Shown here: positions 6,329 to 11,860 of the stretch, piece after piece
Position numbering within the stretch: the first letter of the stretch is position 1
Layout: each line of letters begins with the position of its first letter
Source: Candidatus Omnitrophota bacterium
Lineage (GTDB): Bacteria > Omnitrophota > Gorgyraeia > Tantalellales > Tantalellaceae
Reading direction: 5' to 3'
Length of the DNA: 11,860 bases
Assembly (NCBI GenBank): GCA_028717825.1
Contig: JAQUNB010000010.1
Span: forward strand, 1-11,860
Program-made: the position numbers and the translations under genes
The notes under the pieces: generated by a model
The model's input: the letters and a program-made list of their open reading frames with translations, nothing else
Told to the model about the DNA's origin: nothing
Databases searched by the model: none

Positions 6329-6402
6329 CGGGGCCTGTCAGCCCCCGCGTTTGCTTTGCGAGGCAAAGCAGCAGAGGTGTTCGAATTATCTGCTGCCACA
6401 GG
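6329..6402. repeat. Multi-hairpin structured element of unknown function
   Basis: A locally GC-richer block with several inverted repeats. CGGGGC (6329-6334) pairs with GCCCCCG (6341-6347). TGCTTTGC (6352-6359) pairs perfectly with GCAAAGCA (6363-6370) over a 3-base loop. GCAGCAGA (6368-6375) pairs with TCTGCTGC (6389-6396) over a 13-base loop that contains TTCGAAT. CCTGT (6334-6338) can pair with ACAGG (6398-6402) to close the whole unit. Some stems overlap by a few bases and are alternatives. The T-loop-like TTCGAAT is suggestive of a tRNA, but no acceptor stem partner exists, so it is not called as a tRNA. It could be a REP/MITE-like extragenic palindrome or a small structured RNA. Confidence 0.6.
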
Positions 6403-6403
6403 T

Positions 6404-6420
6404 AAAAAACCCGCAGGGTT
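6404..6420 (-). terminator. Small intrinsic-terminator-like hairpin on the minus strand
   Basis: On the minus strand AACCC-TGC-GGGTT is followed directly by T residues, giving six in a row when the two stem Ts are included. The stem is only 5 bp, so strength would be low. It would stop minus-strand transcription coming from the greA side before it reaches the multi-hairpin element and the riboswitch. There is no gene just upstream that needs it. Confidence 0.35.
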
Positions 6421-6479
6421 CGGTACTCAATCATTTTCAATTTTTGTTTGTCATATCTTTTTAGGTAATATATAATTTA

Positions 6480-6508
6480 TTAAACATATTTTGTTTTGGT
6501 GCTATAAT
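6480..6508 (+). promoter_or_regulatory. Extended -10 promoter for greA
   Basis: TGCTATAAT at 6500-6508 is a TGn-extended -10 box with a perfect TATAAT. A weak TTAAAC sits at the -35 distance (6480-6485, 17-base spacing). The predicted transcript would start near 6515 and give a very short leader containing the GGAG ribosome-binding site at 6524-6527. A second TATAAT at 6471-6476 is less well placed. The promoter position rules out the longer TTG start at 6491 for greA. Confidence 0.65.
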
Positions 6509-6532
6509 GAGCTTTCAAAGGACGGAGAAAAA

Positions 6533-7009
6533 ATGGGTAAAGAACGCATTATGTTAACAAGAGAGGGCAGGGACAAGCTCTGCGTGGAACTAGAGCGGTT
6601 AAAGGGCGAGAAGAGACGGGAGATCGCAAAAGCGCTTGCCGAAGCAAGGTCACATGGGGACCTGAGCGAGAACGCGGAATATGATGCCGCGAAAGAAGCG
6701 CAGGCCCATAATGAAAAAAAGATAAATGAGCTAGAAGATATCCTTATGCGCGCTCGGATACTTGACGACACGACGGTCCCAAAGGACAAAGCTCTCCTAG
6801 GTTGTATAGTTAAAGTAAAGGACAAAAGGACTGGCGAGGAATTCGAGTATATATTGGTTTCAGAAGAGGAATCGGATTTTGAAGTGAATAAAATTTCCGT
6901 GTCTTCTCCCGTTGGAAGGGCCTTACTGGGCCGTAAGATCGGCGAAACGGTTGAGATCCAAGTGCCTGCGGGCCTGATCGAATATGAGATCGTGGAGTTA
7001 AGAAGGTAG
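6533..7009 (+). CDS. greA: Transcription elongation factor GreA
   Basis: 158 residues, the normal GreA length. The N-terminal antiparallel coiled coil (about 8-75) includes the tip GDLSENAEYDAAKE with D43 and E46. These acidic residues are inserted into the RNA polymerase secondary channel and stimulate cleavage of backtracked RNA. The C-terminal FKBP-like domain ends with SPVGRALLGRKIGETVEI and a final EYEIVELRR strand, as in the family. The ATG at 6533 has GGAG five bases upstream. The frame also runs back to a TTG at 6491, but the promoter lies inside that extension. The gene is divergent from the riboswitch-glycosidase unit. The next gene, a metallophosphoesterase, begins 44 bases after the stop and may be cotranscribed; a T-run at about 7017-7024 has no hairpin before it. 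Confidence 0.97.
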   Translation: MGKERIMLTREGRDKLCVELERLKGEKRREIAKALAEARSHGDLSENAEYDAAKEAQAHNEKKINELEDILMRARILDDTTVPKDKALLGCIVKVKDKRTGEEFEYILVSEEESDFEVNKISVSSPVGRALLGRKIGETVEIQVPAGLIEYEIVELRR

Positions 7010-7053
7010 AGAGCGTTTTTTTTGTTAAAATCATAAGGTGAAAGGAAGAGCAT

Positions 7054-8070
7054 ATGAGTATTATGGAATCCGGATGGAAGAGGGTTGTTATCCTTCTTTT
7101 CATTTTTGTGATCATTTATTCGTTCCTTCCGCTTATACCATTTTGGTTTATGGAGGGAGCGGGCCCCGGGGATAATAATGAGGCAAATATTGAGAAGCTC
7201 AAAGACAATAAAGGCGCGTATTTTTCGTTTATCGTAATAGGGGATATGCATTGCGGTCTTTTATTCAATGATGCGGCGGCTCTTAAGAATGTTTGGAACA
7301 TCAATCGGGAAGACCGGTTCAGAAAGACTCCTATAGACTTTGTTCTGAGCATAGGTGATGTTACCCTGAACGGTAAGTTGTCCGATTACACGGCTTTTAA
7401 AAAGATACAAAAACTTATTAAGTTTCCTTTGATCACGGCAATAGGCAATCATGACGAGAGAAAACTTTTTGAAAAATTCTGCGGAAAAAAAGAATTCGCT
7501 TTTGTGGATCGGAACTCATATTTTATCGTTCTTGACAACGAAGGCGGCAACTTGAGCGATGAACAATTCAAATGGGTCGAGGAACAGTTGAAAGAGGGAA
7601 AGAAGCATACGCATACATTTGTTGTAATGCACAAACCCCCGTTCGACCCGTATCAGCAGGATTGGTATAACATGGATAATAGTCCGTGGGCATACCGGTT
7701 CAGAAAATTATGCGCGGAATATGGCGTGAATACGGTTTTCACCGGGCACCGCCATATGTTCAAGGATGAGAATTTTGACGGCGTAAATTACGTGGTTACC
7801 GGCGGGGGTGGCATGCTGATAGAACTTCCAAAAGAAGAGGGCGGATATTTGCATTATGTAAGGGTTATGGTCAACCATGATTACGTCACGTTTGAGGTTC
7901 GAAAAGTGTCTCCGCCGTTATGGGAATATTTGACGTATTATGCATGGAAGGAAGTTGTTTACTGGTTCCACAGTCTATATGGATCGGGATATCTTTTTGG
8001 GGCGAATACCCGCATAGAACCTATTCGAGAGACCCGACTTAACAATAAAGAATACTGGTCGTGGGAATAG
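7054..8070 (+). CDS. Membrane-anchored calcineurin-like metallophosphoesterase
   Basis: 338 residues. One N-terminal transmembrane or uncleaved signal segment (about 10-33, VVILLFIFVIIYSFLPLIPFWF) is followed by an extracytoplasmic catalytic domain. All metal-binding motifs are present: GDMH (D64, H66), GDVTLNG (D102), GNHDE (N132, H133), VVMHKPP (H193) and GHRH (H232, H234). The fold is that of calcineurin-like phosphoesterases. The substrate could be a phosphomonoester, a nucleotide or a lipid headgroup, and cannot be assigned. The C-terminal 50-60 residues are rich in aromatics (WEYLTYYAWKEVVYWFHSLY at about 290-309) and may lie on a membrane surface. AGGAAG precedes the ATG with 5-base spacing. 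The gene sits between greA and metY with no obvious functional link to either. Confidence 0.85.
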   Translation: MSIMESGWKRVVILLFIFVIIYSFLPLIPFWFMEGAGPGDNNEANIEKLKDNKGAYFSFIVIGDMHCGLLFNDAAALKNVWNINREDRFRKTPIDFVLSIGDVTLNGKLSDYTAFKKIQKLIKFPLITAIGNHDERKLFEKFCGKKEFAFVDRNSYFIVLDNEGGNLSDEQFKWVEEQLKEGKKHTHTFVVMHKPPFDPYQQDWYNMDNSPWAYRFRKLCAEYGVNTVFTGHRHMFKDENFDGVNYVVTGGGGMLIELPKEEGGYLHYVRVMVNHDYVTFEVRKVSPPLWEYLTYYAWKEVVYWFHSLYGSGYLFGANTRIEPIRETRLNNKEYWSWE

Positions 8071-8117
8071 TGATTAACGATTATGTTTTTAAATTGATAA
8101 AATAGAGGCGGTAAAAT

Positions 8118-9419
8118 ATGAAGAAGCAAAAATGGAATCCGGCAACTTTGGCCATACACGGAGGATATACTCCGGAACCGACGACCGGTTCAAGGGCAGT
8201 GCCAATCTACCAAACCACTTCTTATGTGTTCCGTGACACGCAAGAAGCGCAGGACCTGTTTTCCTTAAAAAAATTCGGGAATATTTATACCAGAATGACG
8301 AACCCGACAACGGATGTTTTTGAAAAGCGGGTGGCGCAGCTTGAAGGCGGCACGGCGGCCGTGGCTATGTCGTCCGGACAAGCAGCTATATCGCTTGCTA
8401 TTCTTAATTTGGTTTCTTCGGGAGATGAGATAGTTTCTTCAAGCAGCCTGTATGGGGGAACCCACACGTTGTTTTGTTACACGTTGCGCAATATGGGTAT
8501 AAAGGTTAAGTTTGTTGATTCAACAGATCCGAGAAATTTTCAGAAGGCGATCACGGACAAAACCAAAGTTTTATACGCGGAGACGTTGGGCAATCCAAAA
8601 CTGGACGCTATAGACATCGAGGAGGTCGCAAAGGTCGCTCATAAGAATGGTATACCGTTCGTTATCGATAATACCGTGGGGACGCCTGCTCTCGTTAATC
8701 CGATACAGTATGGCGCTGATATAGTGATCCATTCTGCGACAAAATATATAGGCGGACACGGGACCTCTATCGGTGGAGTTATAGTGGATTCTGGAAATTT
8801 TGACTGGACAAGCGGTAAATTTCCGCATTTTGTCGAACCGGATCCCAGTTATCATGGCCTGAAATTTGCCGAAACTTTTGGGAACGTCGAAGGTATCGGG
8901 AATATTACTTTCGCGGTCAGGGTGCGCGTCAGTTTACTTAGGGATATAGGGGCATGCTTGAGCCCTTTTAATGCCTTTTTATTTCTATTAGGGCTGGAAA
9001 CGATCCATTTAAGGATGGTCCGGCACAGCGAGAATGCGCTCGAGATCGCTAGGTTCTTAAAAGGACACAAAAAAGTTTCGTGGGTGAATTATCCCGGGCT
9101 TGTCGAACATCCTCAGCATGAGATCGCCAGAAAATATTTTAAAAAGGGTCTTTATTCCGGCATCCTGGGTTTTGGCATAAAGGGAGGGCTTGAGGCCGGT
9201 AAGAAATTCATTAATGCGCTCGACCTATTCAGCCATCTCGCGAATATCGGGGACGCTAAGAGCCTTGCGATCCATCCGGCATCAACTACGCACCAGCAGC
9301 TTTCGGCAAAAGAACAGAAAGCCGCAGGGGTAACGGAAGATTTCGTGCGTTTATCGATAGGGATAGAAGACGTCGAAGATCTTATAGAAGATTTAGAACA
9401 AGCCTTGAAAAAAGCGTAA
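8118..9419 (+). CDS. metY: O-acetylhomoserine sulfhydrylase (PLP-dependent, Cys/Met metabolism family)
   Basis: 433 residues, typical of MetY, which is longer than the cystathionine gamma-synthase/lyase relatives at about 380-400. It uses PLP to replace the acetyl group of O-acetylhomoserine with sulfide, giving homocysteine directly. Visible motifs: YTRMTNPT (57-64, phosphate-contacting Tyr and Arg from the partner subunit), SSGQAA (85-90), [15 protein letters not shown] with Asp184 holding the pyridine nitrogen, and [10 protein letters not shown] with the PLP lysine K209. An inserted segment after the lysine (about 225-265) and the [10 protein letters not shown] motif near the end are typical of the sulfhydrylase branch. 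The ATG at 8118 follows GAGG. It leads an operon with cysK, metX and metW, which supplies its substrate and fits a direct-sulfhydrylation route. Confidence 0.95.
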   Translation: MKKQKWNPATLAIHGGYTPEPTTGSRAVPIYQTTSYVFRDTQEAQDLFSLKKFGNIYTRMTNPTTDVFEKRVAQLEGGTAAVAMSSGQAAISLAILNLVSSGDEIVSSSSLYGGTHTLFCYTLRNMGIKVKFVDSTDPRNFQKAITDKTKVLYAETLGNPKLDAIDIEEVAKVAHKNGIPFVIDNTVGTPALVNPIQYGADIVIHSATKYIGGHGTSIGGVIVDSGNFDWTSGKFPHFVEPDPSYHGLKFAETFGNVEGIGNITFAVRVRVSLLRDIGACLSPFNAFLFLLGLETIHLRMVRHSENALEIARFLKGHKKVSWVNYPGLVEHPQHEIARKYFKKGLYSGILGFGIKGGLEAGKKFINALDLFSHLANIGDAKSLAIHPASTTHQQLSAKEQKAAGVTEDFVRLSIGIEDVEDLIEDLEQALKKA

Positions 9420-9430
9420 GAAATAATAAT

Positions 9431-10363
9431 ATGAGAATTTTCGAGAACATAACACAAACCATAGGCGGCACCCCTCTTGTTCGGCTCAATAAAATCAGCA
9501 AGGGGTTGAATGCGAGTATTATTGCTAAGGCAGAGTTTTTTAATCCACTCTCCAGTATAAAGGACCGTGTCGCGCTCGCGATGATAGAAAAGGGAGAAAA
9601 AGAAAAAAAGATAAAAAAAAATACGGTCATAATCGAATCGACAAGTGGAAATACCGGGATCGGGCTCGCGTTCGTTTGCGCGGCCAGAGGATATAAACTG
9701 ATCCTTACAATGCCCGATACTATGAGTAAGGAGAGGGGTGCGCTTTTAAGGATCTTGGGCGCTGAACTTGTCCTGACCCCGGGCGATAAGGGTATGGCCG
9801 GAGCTGTTGACAAGGCCGAGGATCTTGCTAAAGAGATCCCTAATTCATTTTTGACGCGGCAATTTGATAATGACGCCAATCCTATGGTCCATAAAAAGAC
9901 GACCGCCGTGGAAATATGGAAGGATACGGATGGGAAAGTAGACATTTTTGTTGCGGGCATTGGGACCGGCGGTACGATCACGGGAGTAGGAGGATTTTTA
10001 AAAAATAAAGATCCCAAAATAAAGATCATCGGAGTTGAACCGGAAAAATCGGCGGTGATCTCCGGAGGGAAAGCCGCTCCGCATAAAATACAAGGTATCG
10101 GTGCCGGATTTATTCCGAAAATATTAAAAAGAGAATTTATAGATGAGATCCTGACCGTATCTGAAGAAGAGGCGGGGGAATACGCCAAGCGATTGGCTAG
10201 AGAAGAAGGTCTGTTGGTAGGGATATCGTCTGGGGCGAATATTGCGGCAAGCGTTAAGGTCGCGCGGCGCGCGGAAAATAAAGGCAAACACATTGTCACG
10301 GTCCTTTGCGATACGGGGGAAAGATATTTAAGCACTTGGCTTTTTCAGGATTCCATGTACTAG
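9431..10363 (+). CDS. cysK: Cysteine synthase (O-acetylserine sulfhydrylase)
   Basis: 310 residues, the normal CysK length. It condenses O-acetylserine and sulfide to cysteine with PLP. The N-terminus has the family's [14 protein letters not shown]. The PLP lysine is K44 in SSIKDRV. STSGNTG (70-76) binds the substrate carboxylate. [10 protein letters not shown] (about 177-186) is the cofactor phosphate loop. The C-terminal [10 protein letters not shown] holds the Ser that contacts the pyridine nitrogen, followed by [14 protein letters not shown]. The motif set favours CysK over cystathionine beta-synthase, although acyl-serine or homocysteine-using relatives exist. The gene starts 11 bases after the metY stop with no good ribosome-binding site, so it may depend on coupling to metY translation. 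No serine acetyltransferase (cysE) is within the window. Confidence 0.94.
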   Translation: MRIFENITQTIGGTPLVRLNKISKGLNASIIAKAEFFNPLSSIKDRVALAMIEKGEKEKKIKKNTVIIESTSGNTGIGLAFVCAARGYKLILTMPDTMSKERGALLRILGAELVLTPGDKGMAGAVDKAEDLAKEIPNSFLTRQFDNDANPMVHKKTTAVEIWKDTDGKVDIFVAGIGTGGTITGVGGFLKNKDPKIKIIGVEPEKSAVISGGKAAPHKIQGIGAGFIPKILKREFIDEILTVSEEEAGEYAKRLAREEGLLVGISSGANIAASVKVARRAENKGKHIVTVLCDTGERYLSTWLFQDSMY

Positions 10364-10400
10364 AAGTCATTCCATTTTAACTCAAAGGGAAGAGAAAAAC

Positions 10401-11546
10401 ATGACACACGCGCAGGATAGTCAAGGTGAGATCGTTGAGACAAAATATTATAACATGCCGAGTTATGAGAAATTTGTTTTGGCGAGCGGTGCTGAACTTG
10501 AAGAGCTAAAAATTGCGTATGAGACTTACGGCGCTTTGAACGAAAAAAGAGATAATGCGGTCCTTATTTGCCATGCGTTGTCGGGCGATGCGCATGCCGC
10601 GGGATATCACAAAGGAGATAAAAAGGCCGGGTGGTGGGATGTTATGATCGGACCCGGCAAAGCGTTCGATACGAATAAATATTTTGTTATTTGCTCGAAT
10701 ATAATCGGAGGATGTAAAGGGTCGAGCGGACCTAATTCCGTGAATCCAAAGACGAAGAAACCTTATGGCCTTAGTTTTCCGCTTGTAACGATCGGCGATA
10801 TGGTCAACGCACAGAAAAAACTGATAGATTTTTTGGAAATAGATAAGCTACTTTCGGTTTGCGGGGGATCCATGGGCGGGATGCAAGCGCTGCAATGGGC
10901 GGTATCGTATCCAAAACATATTCACTCATGTATACCGGTAGCGACGACGTATAAACATTCCGCGCAACAGATCGCTTTCGATGAAGTCGGTAGACAAGCT
11001 ATTATGGCGGATCCGGCATGGCAGGGCGGAGATTATTATGAGAAAACGCACCCTTCCGCCGGGCTTGCCGTCGCGCGTATGGTCGGCCATATTACCTACA
11101 TGAGCAATGACTCTATGGAACAAAAATTCGGCAGGACCATGAAAACCGAAAAATTGGGATATGGTTTTTCAACAGAATATGAGATCGAAGGGTATCTTCG
11201 CTATAGAGGAGATAGCTTTGTGAAACGGTTTGACGCTAATTCATATCTTTACATAACCAAAGCGATGGACCACTTCGATCTTCAGGAAGATAAAAAACTT
11301 CATCAGGCATTTAAAGGTGTAAAAACGCGTTTTCTCGTGATAGCCTTTAGCTCCGACTGGCTTTATCCGGCTTCCCAGTCAAAAGAGATAGTTAAGGCGC
11401 TTAAGATGAACGGTATTGACGTGACGTATTGTGAGATAAGATCGGACTACGGTCACGACGCATTTTTGCTCAAATCTGAGGAAGAGACGAAACTTATAAA
11501 ACATTTTCTTGATAATACGCATAAAGTTATAGAGAGGAACAGATGA
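10401..11546 (+). CDS. metX: Homoserine O-acetyltransferase (alpha/beta hydrolase fold)
   Basis: 381 residues, the usual MetX length. It transfers an acyl group from acyl-CoA to homoserine and supplies MetY. The alpha/beta-hydrolase catalytic triad is visible: Ser157 in the [10 protein letters not shown] nucleophile elbow, Asp319 in FSSDWLYP, and His352 in YGHDAFL. The oxyanion and substrate region [14 protein letters not shown] and the [14 protein letters not shown] block match acetyltransferase-type MetX. Some MetX proteins use succinyl-CoA or act on serine, so acetyl specificity is inferred from family resemblance and from the metY neighbour. AAAGGGAAGAG precedes the ATG. The gene follows cysK by 37 bases, and its stop overlaps the metW start in an ATGA. 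Confidence 0.94.
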   Translation: MTHAQDSQGEIVETKYYNMPSYEKFVLASGAELEELKIAYETYGALNEKRDNAVLICHALSGDAHAAGYHKGDKKAGWWDVMIGPGKAFDTNKYFVICSNIIGGCKGSSGPNSVNPKTKKPYGLSFPLVTIGDMVNAQKKLIDFLEIDKLLSVCGGSMGGMQALQWAVSYPKHIHSCIPVATTYKHSAQQIAFDEVGRQAIMADPAWQGGDYYEKTHPSAGLAVARMVGHITYMSNDSMEQKFGRTMKTEKLGYGFSTEYEIEGYLRYRGDSFVKRFDANSYLYITKAMDHFDLQEDKKLHQAFKGVKTRFLVIAFSSDWLYPASQSKEIVKALKMNGIDVTYCEIRSDYGHDAFLLKSEEETKLIKHFLDNTHKVIERNR

Positions 11547-11860
11547 TAAGCAGAAAGAAAGAAGATCTAAGGGCTGATCATAAGATCATAGGTGATATGA
11601 TCGAACAGGGAGCGTGTGTGCTAGACCTCGGATGTGGTGATGGGGATCTTCTTGAATATCTGGTCACGAACAAGGATGTCAGGGGTAGCGGCGTTGAGAT
11701 AAACGAAGACGCGATCTACGAGTGTGTGGAAAAAGGGGTAAGCGTTTCTCACGGCGACATCGATTCGGGGTTGCGGGAATACCCGGATCTTTTATTCGAT
11801 TATGTGATCTTTAATCAGGTTATGTCACAGGTACAAAAGCCGAAAGAAGCCATATGGGAA
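11543..11860 (+). CDS. metW: Methionine biosynthesis protein MetW (partial, runs off the window)
   Basis: The first 106 codons are visible and the frame is open to the last base. The N-terminus, [21 protein letters not shown], leads into a SAM-binding methyltransferase-like fold: [15 protein letters not shown] (motif I), then [13 protein letters not shown] with the acidic residue after beta 2, then [10 protein letters not shown] and [16 protein letters not shown]. The order and spacing match MetW. MetW is almost always encoded directly after metX and is reported to act with MetX in homoserine acylation; its own methyl-transfer reaction is not established. The ATG overlaps the metX TGA (ATGA), which indicates translational coupling. 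Confidence 0.92.
   Translation, partial: MISRKKEDLRADHKIIGDMIEQGACVLDLGCGDGDLLEYLVTNKDVRGSGVEINEDAIYECVEKGVSVSHGDIDSGLREYPDLLFDYVIFNQVMSQVQKPKEAIWE

Noticed and set aside
6329..6400. Possible tRNA or tmRNA remnant because of the TTCGAAT T-loop-like sequence
   Set aside because: The bases after the T-arm-like hairpin (GCTGCCA) have no complementary 5' acceptor strand at the expected distance, and no anticodon arm or CCA end is visible.
7010..7030. Terminator after greA
   Set aside because: There is a run of T residues but no stable hairpin before it.
6502..7251. 249-codon minus-strand frame spanning greA and the start of the phosphoesterase
   Set aside because: It overlaps two well-supported plus-strand genes, is serine-rich low-complexity sequence and shows no motif.
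8071..8117. Promoter for metY (TAAAAT at 8098-8103)
   Set aside because: There is no matching -35 hexamer, and the predicted transcript start would fall almost on the start codon.
9382..10335. 317-codon open frame on the minus strand across cysK
   Set aside because: The plus strand encodes an unmistakable CysK with all catalytic motifs. The minus frame has no recognisable domain and is a codon-bias shadow.

Overview
This window looks like a chromosomal segment of a Gram-negative-type bacterium of moderate GC content. The evidence is exported SYLF and BamE-like proteins, secreted glycosidases, GreA, and a MetY/CysK/MetX/MetW sulfur-assimilation operon. The mix of a PIN-PhoH ATPase, a cyclic-di-GMP-I riboswitch and short signal-peptide proteins would fit an uncultivated phylum such as Omnitrophota or a deltaproteobacterial relative. 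That taxonomic guess is an inference with low confidence.

Layout, left to right. Positions 1-376 hold the C-terminal part of a TtcA-like PP-loop tRNA thiolase. Positions 507-3643 are a plus-strand run: flavodoxin-like protein, PIN-PhoH ATPase (TTG start), SYLF-domain exported protein, and a small exported BamE/OmlA-like protein whose start overlaps the SYLF stop. Converging on this run from the minus strand are two tandem paralogous secreted glycosidases that resemble GH113 (endo-mannanase family), at 3679-4719 and 4837-5928. The roughly 600-base divergent intergenic region 5929-6532 is the most interesting part. On the minus strand it carries a convincing cyclic-di-GMP-I (GEMM) riboswitch aptamer that leads into the glycosidase pair, followed by a long leader hairpin around the ribosome-binding site. 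Further upstream it holds an unexplained multi-hairpin element (about 6329-6420). On the plus strand an extended -10 promoter drives greA.

Rightwards, greA (6533-7009) is followed by a membrane-anchored metallophosphoesterase (7054-8070). Then comes a compact operon for sulfide assimilation and methionine synthesis: metY (8118-9419), cysK (9431-10363), metX (10401-11546) and the start of metW (11543 to the window end, overlapping metX by ATGA). MetX acetylates homoserine, MetY adds sulfide to give homocysteine, and CysK makes cysteine from O-acetylserine. MetW is a partner protein commonly encoded beside metX.

The main discovery candidate is the riboswitch-glycosidase unit: a second-messenger RNA switch placed in front of two secreted polysaccharide hydrolases, which suggests control of biofilm matrix or extracellular mannan turnover by cyclic-di-GMP.
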